Assembly: GCA_900074885.1 (NCBI GenBank)
Contig: FJUW01000030.1
Span: 372,001 to 436,000 of the forward strand
Direction of reading: 5' to 3'
Origin: Rhynchosporium graminicola
Lineage: Eukaryota; Ascomycota; Leotiomycetes; Helotiales; Ploettnerulaceae
Length of the DNA: 64,000 nt
Below the pieces are notes generated by a model. That model was not told where the DNA came from. It did no database searches and saw nothing but the letters and a program-made list of their open reading frames with translations. The position numbers were made by a program, and so were the translations under genes. Of the stretch, positions 25,169 to 37,275 are shown one piece after another (within the stretch, counting starts at the first letter, position 1; each line of letters starts with the position of its first letter).

Positions 25169-27551
25169 TCAATAAGGCCAACCTCGTGTAGCCTTCAAGT
25201 TGGCTTTTCTGAAAGGAGCCCTACGATTACCTGCCGGAGGTGGTGCGATTGGACCTGCTGCCAATGCTATATCTGTTGCTTCTGCGCGTCTAATGTCACG
25301 CATATGTCAGCAAAACCCTCGCGGTCTTCAGCTTCAATTTCGGATAAGAAAATGGAAGCTGCACGTCTTCCCTTGGCGACGACGGGGAGCACAAAGCACA
25401 ACTCTTCATCTCGCAAATAGACCATATGAGGAACTGGAACTTACACAGATTGCGGATCTGGCAATTCCATATCGTACCACTTGTCAGACGTAGCGCCATT
25501 AGCTTTTAATAATGCTATGTTGTCCCTGATTCTCGTCTTCAGCTCTATGAGTCCTGGTCTCTGGCCAGGTATCTCAGCAAGGCATTCGGCGATAAGATCC
25601 TTGATCGTGCCTGAGTAATTTTGTCTGGCAAGAAACTGGCCATAAGAAACAAAATTTTCTCCAGTAGTCGCACTCGTATAAGAGAACGGTCTATGCGGTC
25701 GAGGTGGAGCAGAGGCTATGCATGCTAGCCTAGTTGGTTGGAGTTAGTGAATGAACTTGTGAGCTCTTGCAGACTAGGATCCTCAATTCCACTAATATGT
25801 CTTTTGAATGGTATAGAAACTCACTATAGATCGCATCAGCTTTCGCTTGGGAGTTGTGGAGATACGAAAAAGGTATACGTACCTGATACATGATCACGCC
25901 GATTCCCCACTTTTAACCATGTTAGTATCGTACAGAGTAACGACTCAACAATGCACAGGTTGATTTCATCTTTAAGGCAAGAACTGCTCAGGTTGAATTC
26001 TGAAACACGAATTTAATGGGTCTACATACCACATTCGTTGCCGTGCCATACTTCCCACAGACAGGAGACGTCCTGAAGTCTTTAGAGTCCCACCGGGGGG
26101 TGAACTGTTCCTGTTGTACCCTCTCTATCAGTCTGTGTCGTTACAGGAACATTCTACTTCTACGTACCGGAGCATAGTATCCTCGAGTACCCTGTAAGCG
26201 CATTGCGTTGTCCACACGCCAAACATTTCGGGCTTTGACGTTAAGCGGATTACTGTCGACCTTGAGTATACCACCAAAATCTCCGATCTATGCTTAAGAT
26301 TAACGCTTAATTCGCGAGATGAGGTAGAAATGAATATATTTATGTACCTTGTACACAGGTATACCATCATGCTCCTTGTTAGAGATAGCGGCAAATACTA
26401 ACTCCGATTAGTTCTCGTCTTTGCTAACATGTTCAGGCCATCGAGCTTACTGTTATGCGGTTTGAGGTCGAAATGAACAGTAGTTCTCAATGGAGGTACT
26501 TGCACTGCAGGAACCAATACGTTACCCACGCTGCTCATTTTGAGCTCCTGGTCGTAAGTCAATACACTACACCCATCAACCAGACATTCAAAGATGCGCC
26601 ATAAAGTCAGCTCCTCAAAGGGGAAGTTTCTGCGATATCGAGTTAGCCGCATCTTCTGATCTGTTGTATGTTGAATACAGTCACTACCTTGCCCTCCGTC
26701 TTCGTCTGAGGCCATCAAGTGATCCGTGAGGATAGTACTCCATCATGAGTCGGTTGATTCTCCCTTGCCATACTCCAGGGAGCAGCCCTTCTCGCACGCA
26801 ATCTGCTCTTGTCAATATTTTTGGGGGAGCTAACAGTCTCGCAATGTGATCGCTTTCTATTTTACGATGTGCCATCATTGTAGCTGCTTCAAGTCCCAGA
26901 TCTCCGACGCCTGTTGGTGTTGCAATCTTAACTGCAACTTGTAGCTGGTCGATCGTAGGTCGTGCTGTTGCTTTTGGACTCCACTCCCAGAGACACACGG
27001 TCCCTATCTCACAAAGCATATCAGCACTGATCATACCCGATCGCATTCTATTATGGAGATGGAGTGAAGAGGCAAGAACCTTGGCCACCGAATCCAAGAA
27101 CCTTATTCCCTCTCCAGTTCGCTGGTCTCTTTCCAATTCCCCGAGGAGCAAACGGTGGATTCAGAAATGCCAACTGCGCTGCTGCAGGTATTTCAAATGG
27201 TAGTGGTGGTGCCGGTGGAAAGACTATAGCTGTTGGGATTGTTGGACCGAGCAAGGGAGCAACAAAATCCAGTGGAAGAGGAGCCCGAACAAAGTTTGTT
27301 GCGCGCCAGGATGGCTGTGTGGATACATGTTAGTGGGACAGACAGAATGATGTTTCTTGGAATTTCTATCTCACTATAAATGCGGCGGGTAATGGGATTG
27401 TCCCAGCAGGTATAGAACCAGGGTTGTTGTACCCATACCATCCCCTGTACTGCTCGATGAATGTTGGATTGGCTGTGAGAAAAGCAGGAGTAGCGAAAGG
27501 TCCAGCAACCCCAGGAGGGGGAGGAGGCACGGGTCCAGGTATGTTGGCCAT
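25169..27551 (-). CDS. Kinase-like paralogue C
   Basis: Ten exons close in frame to 529 residues: 27375-27551, 27080-27314, 26688-27003, 26451-26629, 26348-26397, 26168-26287, 26030-26110, 25879-25909, 25445-25724 and 25169-25289. N-terminal Pro-rich MANIPGPVPPPPPG leads to the W motif QYRGWYGYNNPGS. Then come LGFGGQG (131-137, split by an intron), VAVK, LMMEYYPHGSLDGL, NFPFEELTLWRIFECLVDG, TVHFDLKPHN (to 302), IGDFGG (320-325), GTRGYYAPEQFTPRW, NVWGIGVIMYQ and ECLAEIPGQRPGLIEL. All kinase landmarks are present, with HFD in place of HRD. The tail exon does not show the HWD motif of D-G. The junction after MYQ is the weakest call: donor GTATAC and acceptor CTAG give MYQVPCIAS. Confidence 0.72.
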
Positions 27552-28408
27552 TGCCTTTGGTGCCAGAGTCTATGAGAATCTGATCGTGAGTTTAATTATC
27601 ATAGCATTTTCAAACGAGTTCAAAGGAGCACCTCCGACTCGCGATGAATTTGAAAGTCCCGGAGCAACAAATTCCTTTGTTCGTACCAGGGCTGAATGCA
27701 ACGAAAGTTGGGAACACAAAGAAATCAGCGCAACTTTGGACAGAGGCATAAATTTCCGACTCGTAGATCAATAGCTGAATCAGATGGACGGTTAATGATT
27801 TCGCGTCAGGTATCACAAGCGTGAACAGCGTGAACAGTAGATTTGGCCTCATCGAAACTGGGTTCGGGACCGTGCCGGGAGGCCAGACGTTTGGGAGACA
27901 TGCCTTCGTCGTCTTGAAATCCACTCATTACAATCCAAGAGAGGTTTGAACACTACACATTTCGTAAGGTAGTTGTTCTTATAGGTGGCTTCTATAATTA
28001 GCTGCCAACGTTCATTAAGAATCCCAAGTCACTGTTGATTGAAGGCAATATTTTCAGATAACGCAGTATGCGTCTCGACCTAAGTGTTGAAATTTGGCGA
28101 AACCTGCGCCGGTATAGATTCAGATTCCAAGAGTAGAAATGGCCCCAAACCAAAGAGAAAGTAGACTTATAAGAACTTTGAAACTCGAGCAGTCACTCTT
28201 AGAGAGCCCCGTCCCAAAGAGGCACGTATTACCAAACCGGAGCATCAGACCCATCCTCACATCCAATCATAGAATAATATGCGTCTTTCTATTTGCAAAA
28301 AAGCCCATCCAAAGCGTAATGCCAATATTTCATAAGCTAAGTTTGATGTAGGAAAACTCCTGCCCTATTTGACAACATGGATTCGCGAAAGACCTCTGAC
28401 AAATCATA
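27552..28408. other. Intergenic region between paralogues C and D
   Basis: About 860 bp with only fragmentary open frames on both strands and no recognisable motif. It must hold the C promoter and D 3' end, both on the minus strand. Confidence 0.45.
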
Positions 28409-30994
28409 TCAAAGAAGGGGATATCTCCTCAGATCCCAGTGATGTTGGCATCGCGGACGCAGATTGTTTGCTCGAGCTTTCAACTTGTTCTTACACCGAG
28501 GCGTTCCCAGCAGCCCACCCTTGAGAGCGTTGCACCGCACACCAGATCTAAGAGCATAAGCTGCTGCAATGTCTTGTGCACTAGAGATATGTTAGGTCAT
28601 ACACTTATATTTGACATTTGAAGAACGTAATCTCGTTCTTGAAAGACCATTCCAAAACAGACAAGCTATCTGATAAGAAAGATAATGACTGACGCTGTAA
28701 GAGGCTCAAGGCGCTCGAGGTCTTGCCAGCCCTCTGGTTGGACTCCGGCGGCTTCCATGGCTGTTATGGCCGCCATGATCGTATTTTTGAGGTCTTGAAG
28801 ATCTGGTCGATTATCCGGATTTTCGTACAGGCATTCCTGGATAGTATCCTTCAACAGAGCAGATATGAAAGGAACGGCCTGTATTTCGGTACCAAAAGCA
28901 CGTCCCAATGTAGGGGCGCCATTGAGTGGACCAGGAGTGAACGGGCGATGTGCTTGCACTCCGACAGACTCGAAGCAGACTAGACTTAGTATTGAGTTAG
29001 CATTCACGAAACTACATTCAGATTGAAATGAAAAATAAGGCGGCCATCGACACAACCCTGGTCTTTAGAGCCTGGGAATAGGAGCTAGTATTTCCTATTA
29101 GAAGCCACTCAAATGGGTCGCCTCTCAAAAATACTCAATGAAGGACTTCGAGCGTAGCTTACTAGATTTCACTATAATTAGCATGTTCTCCCCAAAGATA
29201 TTGCGGATGTGTAATCACTCTATGAGCAATGACATAATTCAATCCGAGTACACACGAGTTTCGAACTTAGGGATTGAGTGGGGTGGATTAAAAGAACGGA
29301 ATCTTAGAATACATACCTCATATATAATCTGGCCTATGCCCCAGACGTTGGTAGCCGACTGGTATTTACCACAGACTGGATCCGTGTCAAACCCTATGTG
29401 ATTCCAGCGAGTCGAGAATTGCTCCTACCATTCATACGCGGGTCAGATTGCCATTAAAAAAGACTTTACTCGTTTAGTCTCCACTCACAGGAGAAAAGTA
29501 GTTTCGCGTACCACGCTCACGGTTTTCTTCGTTCGTAGCCCATGGCAAAGGAAAAAAGCCAGTAGCATCCACTCCGCTGCCGTCACGTGGCATATACGAC
29601 GCGAGGCCAAAATCTCCCAACTATGGACTTAATCAGTTTGATGCGCTACCCGACTTTATTTTCATGCTTGACTTACTTTACAGATCGGCGTGTTCGGATG
29701 TGTGACACCAGTGACATCTCGTTTTATCATCACTGCATGACATTAGCTTTTTCTAACGACATTTTGTCGATCGATACTGACCATTTGGAGGCTTCAAGTC
29801 AAAATGGACTAGAACCCCTTGATCGTTGATTCGATTTACCATTGAATTAGGATGAATCTGAGCCATTCCCGCGGCATCGATGACAAACTCCTGTTGATGT
29901 TCTAGCACGGTACAGCTGTCAACTAAGCATTCGAATATTTTCCACATGGTCAGCTCTTCGAGGCGAATTGAACTAAGGTCCATCAGTACAAGGTAGGAAG
30001 TCGCATACGTCAGGAATATTTACCGTTCAGAGCGAATAGCACCCAAATCGTCAAGGGTCCCCGAAGAACAATATTCCATAATGAGTCGACGAACAGACCC
30101 GATCCAAGCATTTGCAGCAGCCCCCCCAATCGCCAGCCCAAGCTGATTCGTTGCATCTGCTGAGGTCATTACGGTAGCAGGATTAACCAGCAATTCGACA
30201 ATATGCTGAGACATGGCTGGGGTGAGGTCTGATATAAAAGCACCTTCATTCAGAAGATTCGGACTAGGGAAATCCTGCTGTTTGACTACTATCTTGTTGT
30301 GAATCGGGGGTGCCGGAGCTGGACCTGTATACTCCCACAGAGTGACCTTTATACGAGATGCTGTCGTCAGCTGAAGTCTATAGGTAGGGTCTGCGTGATG
30401 CATCTTGAGATGAACTTACAGCTCCACCACCACCAGTTCCTAAATGTTTTACACCTGTCCTGAACACAGTTGTGATCAGCGAAGGCTCTTCATAAATGTA
30501 TCGAGGCAAGGCAATCGTAAGTATTGCGAAACTCGTAGGAAAGAGGAAGAGCAGGTTATATTGTTCGCTAATACATACCAATCAACACCTCCTAATCCGG
30601 TAAGACTTGGGACCGGTGCAAGCAGAGCAGCGATCCGTATGCTCGCCGCCGCTGTTGGTACTGTCTCTACCCTCTGCCGACGCTGTGAGGCCCGTCTAGC
30701 AGGTACTATATTCACCGCGGGTGGTACTGGAATCGGTGGGGGAAGTGGAGGTGGAAGAACGAAGGGCGATGTAAGGTAGGCTGCCTAGAAATTTCACAAC
30801 GTTGTCAGAGAATTGGATCTTAAATTCGTGAGAAATCAGAAGAATAAACCGCTCACGTTTATTTGCGCAACGGTCAAGATTCCCTGGGCCTGGGTCGGAT
30901 CATTATACATATCCCAGTCCTGGTATTCAGTATAGAAAGCCAAAGTTCCGGGGTTGGCGGCAACCCCAGGATTAGCATTGAGATTGACCGCCAT
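28409..30994 (-). CDS. Kinase-like paralogue D
   Basis: Ten exons close in frame to 551 residues: 30857-30994, 30579-30784, 30420-30459, 30024-30346, 29782-29972, 29677-29732, 29489-29620, 29313-29424, 28694-28979 and 28409-28580. Landmarks: W motif EYQDWDMYNDPTQ (about 23-35), Pro-rich linker, LGTGGGGA (121-128), IVVK (147-150), LIMEYCSSGTLDDLG, LEELTMWKIFECLVDS, LVHFDLKPPN (to 299), LGDFGLAS (319-326), GTRNYFSPEQFSTRW, NVWGIGQIIYE and ECLYENPDNRPDLQDL. The last exon, 172 nt, starts AQDIAAAY and ends RPRCQHHWDLRRYPLL. The HRD Arg is Phe. The 333-bp eighth intron is long for this family. A GTATTC donor and CTAG acceptor are needed there, parallel to paralogue C. Confidence 0.75.
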
Positions 30995-31746
30995 TGAATA
31001 TGATAATTTTTCAAGAATTTGGACCGGGAAGTATTCGACAACCTTTCCAGAGCACAGAAAGGACAAGATCGAAGAGATGTTCCATAACTTCCGCTATCCG
31101 CTTTGTGACCCCTTTGTTAAAGAAAGTCCTTTGTTCTCGATTATACCGACACTCGATGAATGCATAAATGAAGACACTGTCAACAAAGAGGACCGATCCC
31201 CAATCGTATTCAAGATTTCAAAAAGCAGCCAAGAGCATTTGGTGACCATGGAAAAAGGCTTGACAAAAAGCAATTCCTTTCCTTTTATGGCTCAGTAATT
31301 CCAGATCCCATTCAGATGTAACCTACGCCACAAAAGTGTGACTACATTAATGACTGCAGGAAGTCCGATTCATGATTATAGCTTAGAGACACTCGTGAAC
31401 TTCACATCTCTCTGCTTCGCGGAAAAATGTCACATGCCATTTTTTTGTTGACATATTCTCGCTGCTCCTGAACCTCGCCTAGCGCTCGACGTGGTTGTCC
31501 ACCTTAACCATTTTAGTGTTCAGTGACTCTGCTGAAAGCTTGTTCCTCGGCCCGTGAGACCGCTATTCCCTCGGTATTGCCAGTAACAGAAAGGTGTTTG
31601 GACTCCGTGAGAGGTTGTCGTCTACTCGTCCTTAGAGGAAACTGGGAGACCAAGTGTACCTCATGCAACATTAAGCATATTAATCGTCCCTCGTATTGGT
31701 CCACACCGTCTCTGATCATATCCCGAGTTCATTCTATTTAAATCAC
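30995..31746. other. Intergenic region between paralogues D and E
   Basis: About 750 bp. The 114-codon open frame at 30954-31298 (+) overlaps the first exon of D antisense and has no motif, so I do not call it. No other gene was recognised. Confidence 0.45.
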
Positions 31747-33768
31747 TCAGAACCCGAAAGGATGCCTAATCAAATCCCAATGCGCACGGCATCTTACCCG
31801 CAGATTCTCTGGCTCAACATTCACCATTCTCCCGCATGGTGCACCACCGGCTACGGCTCGCCGAGTGCAGGGTCTTGATACTCTGGGATTAGCCAGGGCC
31901 ATAGCACTTCACACTGATATTAGCACCGGTTCACTGTGACTGGGATTGGAAACGTGCTTGTGCACATTGTTCTGCAAACAAAATAAGCACAACTCACGGA
32001 GTTTTGGGTTCCGGCATGTCAAGATCTTGCCAACCATCTACGGCTTGACCTGCACACGCCGAAATACCAGCCAGGACATGGGCTTTGAGCGTTAGGATCG
32101 TAGGTCTGTTCGCCGGCTCCTCGTACAGACATTCGTGGATGAAGTCTTTCAGCGCAGCTGAATAGGGAGTGATGCGAAGTTTTGTACCGTATGTGATGCC
32201 GAGTGCTGGAGCGCCACGGATAGGGAAAGCCTGTCCTCCAGGGAGGGCAGCTGGATTGAAAGGCCAGTAGGGTTCCGGAGTGCCTTCGTCGAGGCAGGCT
32301 AGTTGATACATAACAGCTGCCATTGACCATATATTGGACCATGGACCATATTTGCCACAAACGGTTGAATCTCGATAGTCTCGATAATGCCATCGAGGTG
32401 AAAATTGCTCCTACAGACTCGAAGATAAGCTTTCTGTCCTATATATGCTTCAGATCTGAGGTAGGATTCTAAACCTACAGGTGGAAAATATCCCTTCGTC
32501 CCATGTCTTCGCATCTCAGAATGCAATTGACTATAAAGGGCCGGTCCAGTCCACCCCAAACCACCGCTCGCGACAGATACGTTGTGTTTGTCTCGTGACA
32601 AATCCTGCGCTAATCCAAAATCCCCGAGCTAACAAATTTTTTTTTAGAGACTGAAAACTGAAGTACGCGTGGTATTGAGAAGATTGTGGAGCAGCTTACT
32701 TTCCAAATTGGTGTGAAAGGGTGAGTACCGCCAGCGTTTGTACGATTTATGCCGAAGACTAAAGCGATCCTTGAGCACAATTCATACACTCGAGGAATGA
32801 TAATAGATAGAACTCACTGTTTGGAGGCTTAAGATCAAAATGAACGACCATATTGTCAGCAGGATTAAAAGCTGCCGGCGGTACGAGCACGCCAGCACTA
32901 GTCGTTATCTCGCCGTCGAATTCCATCACAGCCAGTCCATCGATCAGACACTCAAAGATCCGCCAAAGCGTCAATTCAGGAAATGGGAGACGTCTCCCAA
33001 TCCTATAGTTCAGCAGCCTTTGTAGTGAACCCTGTGGGCAATACTCCATGATAAGCCTCCGCACAGCTGTATTCCAAATCAAAGGATCCAGGCCTTGAGC
33101 TGCACACTCTGCTGGTGTCAGCGTATCGGGTGGATTAACATATAATTGCACAATATGTTCTGTTGGTGCTATCGTAAGCATCCCCAAGTGCGCTCCCTCG
33201 ATTGGCAAGTCATTATTAGGGGGATTAGGGGAATTCTTGACTGCAATTTTGTTGATCACTGGTCCTGGTAATGGACCGTTATATTCCCATAACGCCACAG
33301 GAGGGCCAACACCTTGTCCAAGCAACTTGACGAATCTCCAATTTCTGGCACTGCCAGTCGGCCCACCACCTGGCGCACCTGGACCAGGGGCACCAACCGG
33401 CTCGTAGGCTCGCCTCGTAAACTTGAGATTATAATTTTGGGTAGGCTTCGCACGTCTGGGAGCGGCTATCGGTGGAAGGCGGCGTTTACGTCGGCGTAGG
33501 ACTGCAGCTGGAAAGACAGCTGTGGTTGTTAGAGGGGCGGTTGAACCAGGCACGGCGTAAGTTGAATTGTAATTTGCCTTATGAAGTCAAACGGATGCAG
33601 TATCGGAACATGGTCCATGATGTAAAGAAGAAGGGAAGGACTCACCATGGCAGCGGCCAAGGTCATTGCCTGTCTCGCTGGCGCTCCTGGAGGGGGTGGA
33701 GGGGTAAGATACTCGTCCCAGTAGTTAAATGCTTCCAAGAAGAGAGCGGGATCTCCACCAGTCGCCAT
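31747..33768 (-). CDS. Kinase-like paralogue E (intron-poor copy)
   Basis: Six exons close in frame to 546 residues: 33646-33768, 32818-33577, 32700-32758, 32479-32628, 31998-32410 and 31747-31882. Start MATGGDPALFLEAFNYWDEY contains the family's W motif. The 760-nt second exon covers the linker, LGQGVGPPVALWEYNG, NKIAVK, LIMEYCPQGSLQRLL, FPELTLWRIFECLIDG and VVHFDLKPPN (to 294) without interruption, where the other copies carry two or three introns. Then LGDFGLAQ (315-322), GTKGYFPPEQFSPRW, NIWSMAAVMYQLACLDE and ECLYEEPANRPTILTL. The last exon ends VRCRAHWDLIRHPFGF. WSMA replaces the usual WGIG of the F-helix. H-x-D, Lys and DFG are intact, with HFD for HRD. Confidence 0.78.
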
Positions 33769-34308
33769 TTTGTCGAGATTGATTGGGAAATTTGTTTGTA
33801 TATCAGAGGAGAGTCAAGCCAAGGGACAGATTCGTAATGTGGGAAGAGCTTGTCGTATAATACATGGCTATCATTGACAACAAAGTGTCTAATATACTCC
33901 TTTGTTCGAAATCAAGAAACGGAGTTGCTCGATGCATGCGCGCAGTTCCTATACAAAGGATCGGCACTTGCGGGTAAGATCTCTTTGCATAACAAGAGGA
34001 TCGCTCTCGAAGCAGGCAGGAACCGTTTCTACTTGACGATAAAGTTCGAGTCTTGCACGATTCCATATTGACATCTTCAACATGCTGCATGGAAACCACA
34101 AAACAAGTACAAAGCTTGTGACAGAGAATCGAGATTGGTGCCATCCTAATAGGATTTTCATGATACTACCAACAATTCCCTTCGACCAAGACCGATCTCG
34201 CGTTCGTGCTTGAAATGTTTCTCCAATTTTCCTTTTGGATCCACTCGATTACTCGCGCAGGTGGCCAGCTCTCCTTAGGAGCGCTACAATATTCATTGAA
34301 TGCTTATA

Positions 34309-35553
34309 TCACGTGATCCGTGAAGCCGTTGTCGAGTTCTCAATGGCTTCAACAATAGCTCTTCTTCCTTTCGGTTTAGCCGTGATTTCCGTGTGCAGCG
34401 CTCCCCCGACAGTAACTTTCTTGACGTTTACTCCAAGGTTTTGACATCTTCTCTCAAGCACATTACCATGTTCCTTGGGAACCAGCTCATCCTTTCCTGC
34501 TTCCAAAATGACAACGCTCGGAGCTTTCAATTCATGATCCTGGAGTGCCTTTCTCATTTGCCTCAGAGACCAATGACTATCGAGATGGTTCCACAGGAAT
34601 GGCCAGAGATATCTGTATGGCAGCCACTTTTGCGGGTATAGCGTCTCAAGCATATATTTTGTGCTGATGAAAGGAGTTTCGAGTATCATAGTCTGAAGAC
34701 AAAGCGTTGTTCGAGAGTTAGGAATTCAAACGGCCGGAAAAGACGAGCTTGGGCTGCGAGATTGGTAGCCACGCCAGCACAGATGCTTTGGCCCCAGATT
34801 ACTATCGGAACAGGTTCATCAACTTTGCCACCTTGGCGAGGAAAGTCATCTTTAATCCATTCTAGGGAAGCTTCAGCATCCATAGCAATGCCTTTTTCTG
34901 ATGGCCTGCCTTTTGAAGTCCAGTATCCACGGTAACTGCAGCATACCATTGTGTATCTGACCAGTGGATGCGATGACCGCTGTCCAAGCATATGTAAAAT
35001 AGGTGACAAGAACGGAAGACGAGGTGGAATGGATGAAGCGTTACCTACCGTCCATAAGCCATGTGCACTAGAGCAGAAAGATAACAGGATATTGACCCTG
35101 AAAATAGAGGATATACACCATTTTGCCCTCGTAGACTTCCAGCTTGTTGACACTAGCCACGCAAAGACTAATCTTCGTCCCGTCAGTCGACGTGATACTC
35201 TCTTCTCTCCACTCAATTCCACTACATTGATTCTTGTAGTCTGAGATCTTCTCGCGACGAGCATTTGGAGGAAGACCGGGCATGTAGATGATCTTATTCT
35301 GGAAGAGGACCATCATGCAGCATTTCCATGTCCAGAGCGCGAGTACTAGGCCACTGAACACTACTGGTGGTAGTAATACTGTTGGGATACCACCCAATGT
35401 CCTTCTCTGCACATGTCCATAACTACATCGAATGCGAGGCTCTGTTCTAGACCCGAGAAGTATCACAACACCCCCACGTAGCTTCGAAGATGTGGTCCTG
35501 GGGATGCTGTACAGCTGTCTCGAGAAGCATTTTACATGCAGGAGACGCAGCAT
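34309..35553 (-). CDS. Alpha/beta hydrolase (BEM46/ABHD13-like), possibly frame-broken
   Basis: First exon 35097-35553 starts MLRLLHVKCFSRQ and holds a hydrophobic segment, GIPTVLLPPVVFSGLVLALW (about residues 53-72), suggesting membrane anchoring. It continues to ILYFQG; the next exon ends at 35044 (52-bp intron) and gives GNASSIPPRLPFLSPILHML, YRGYWTSKGRPSEKG, DAEASLEWIKDD and the nucleophile elbow WGQSICAGVATNLAAQA. The C-terminal part starts near 34690 with TMILETPFISTKYMLETLY and contains the acid GKDELVP and the histidine GGALHTEI. Two oddities stand out. The elbow is G-Q-S-I-C where homologues have G-Q-S-I-G. No GT-AG splice joins AAQA to TMILETPF without losing the following helix or shifting frame. 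Damage or a sequence error is possible. Confidence 0.7.
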
Positions 35554-35918
35554 TTTGCACCAGTTGGTATCGACCTCATTGTCCCTATCCTATTGATTTC
35601 CCGAATGCAAGCTGTCGTGTTCATCGGGCATGCATGCTGCTGTGTAGTGTTGGTGTTGATGTTATTGTAAAAGAGATGTTTGCTCGTCATGCAGTTGGTG
35701 GTTCGCTGCCTTCTGATTGCCCCTCGCCTCCTTGGTTTCAGCCCCGCGGCAGTATGTAGCCTGACCTCAAATCATTCATGATCACTCAACCTCTTAAGCA
35801 CTATGGGTTGAACAGTTTCTACAATGCAAACACACGAATTCTAATACATCAACTCACTTACTGATTCTCGTCGGCGTATAGACATCTGTGGATGAAATAG
35901 ACGAGAACAACTCTCACG

Positions 35919-37275
35919 ATGTCTCCCTCCAAAGAAACCACACCCCCACCACAACATATCTCGCTGAGCGATCCCCCGCCCACAGACTCTGCCGACCACG
36001 ATACGCCCAAGACACCTCGTAGCAGTAGTGGATGGGATGGAAAGTTACGATTAGAGAAGCAAGTCGAGCTCGCGAATCCGGAAGCTATCTCTGATGCGGA
36101 ATATTCCGACGAAGAGAATGTGTTGCCTGGAGAGGAGATCGAGGCAGATGAAGGTATGGCATATCATTCTTTCACTCTTGCTATAAGAGACAGCAGAGCA
36201 GGTCATATATGATGTCCCAGCTGGATTATTTGCTTCATGGCGGACGATTCAGAGCTATGCTCGAAATCCTCCATAGAAACAAGCAAGACAAATGCTAACA
36301 TTACCTCCACCACAGACCTACTAGACGACTACCCATCGACAACCACAGAAATCGACTGCGTCCACGCGCGAATCTCATCCATCCCCTCCCTCCGACTCTC
36401 TCGCTTTCCCGAAGTCCAACGCCTCTGCCTGCGTCAAAACAGTATTTCTTCAATATCTGGCCTCGAACCCCTCTCCGAGACCCTCACAGAACTAGATCTC
36501 TACGACAATCTTCTCACCAGGATCGCTCACCTCGAAGACCTCCCCAATCTCAAATCACTAGACCTCTCCTTCAATAAAATCAAGCACATCAAGAACATCT
36601 CGCACCTCACAAAACTCACAGATCTGTATTTTGTACAGAACAAGATTTCTACTATCGAGAACCTGGAGGGCTTGACCAAATTACGGAATTTGGAGTTGGC
36701 GGCGAATCGGATACGTGAGATACAAGGTCTAGAGACGTTGGTGGGACTAGAAGAACTTTGGCTGGGCAAGAACAAAATCACAACGATAACCGGGCTTGAC
36801 ACATTACAAAACCTCAGAATCCTCAGCATCCAATCGAACCGCATCCGCGAAATCAGCGGCCTCTCCTCCCTCCCCCATCTTGAAGAACTCTACATCTCTC
36901 ACAACGCACTCACCACCCTCAATGGTCTCGAATCCTGCACCGGGCTCCGCGTTCTCGATATCTCCAACAACCAAATATCGAGCTTAAAAGGGCTGGAGAA
37001 TATGCCAGACTTGGAGGAAGTCTGGGCGAGCTATAATCAGATTGGAGATTTCAAGGAAGTGGAGGAGGAGTTGGGAAGGAAGGAACAGTTGAACACGGTG
37101 TATTTCGAGGGCAATCCGTTGCAGTTGAGGCAGCCGGCGTTGTACAGGAATAAGGTCAGGCTAGCGTTGCCGAGAATTAAGCAGATTGATGCTAGTAAGT
37201 TTCCTTCTTTCTTCTGACCTTGTTGTTTGTTCCTACAAGTATTGATGTCTGCTAGCTTTCATTCGCGTGTCGTAG
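35919..37275 (+). CDS. SDS22: SDS22-like protein phosphatase 1 regulatory subunit (LRR protein)
   Basis: Exons 35919-36153, 36316-37194 and 37256-37275; 377 residues. An acidic, disordered N-terminus (about 80 residues) precedes about eleven SDS22-type leucine-rich repeats of 22 residues, for example LTELDLYDNLLTRIAHLEDL, LKSLDLSFNKIKHIKNISHL and LRILSIQSNRIREISGLSSL. The cap LNTVYFEGNPLQLRQPALYR and RLALPRIKQIDA follow. The short last exon adds TFIRVS, completing the conserved IDATFIR end. SDS22 binds PP1 catalytic subunit in the nucleus and controls its maturation and mitotic function (known of the family). All repeats look intact. It is divergent from the hydrolase gene. Confidence 0.95.

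Noticed and set aside
30954..31298. 114-codon plus-strand open frame
   Set aside because: Its first part is antisense to the first exon of paralogue D; no motif.
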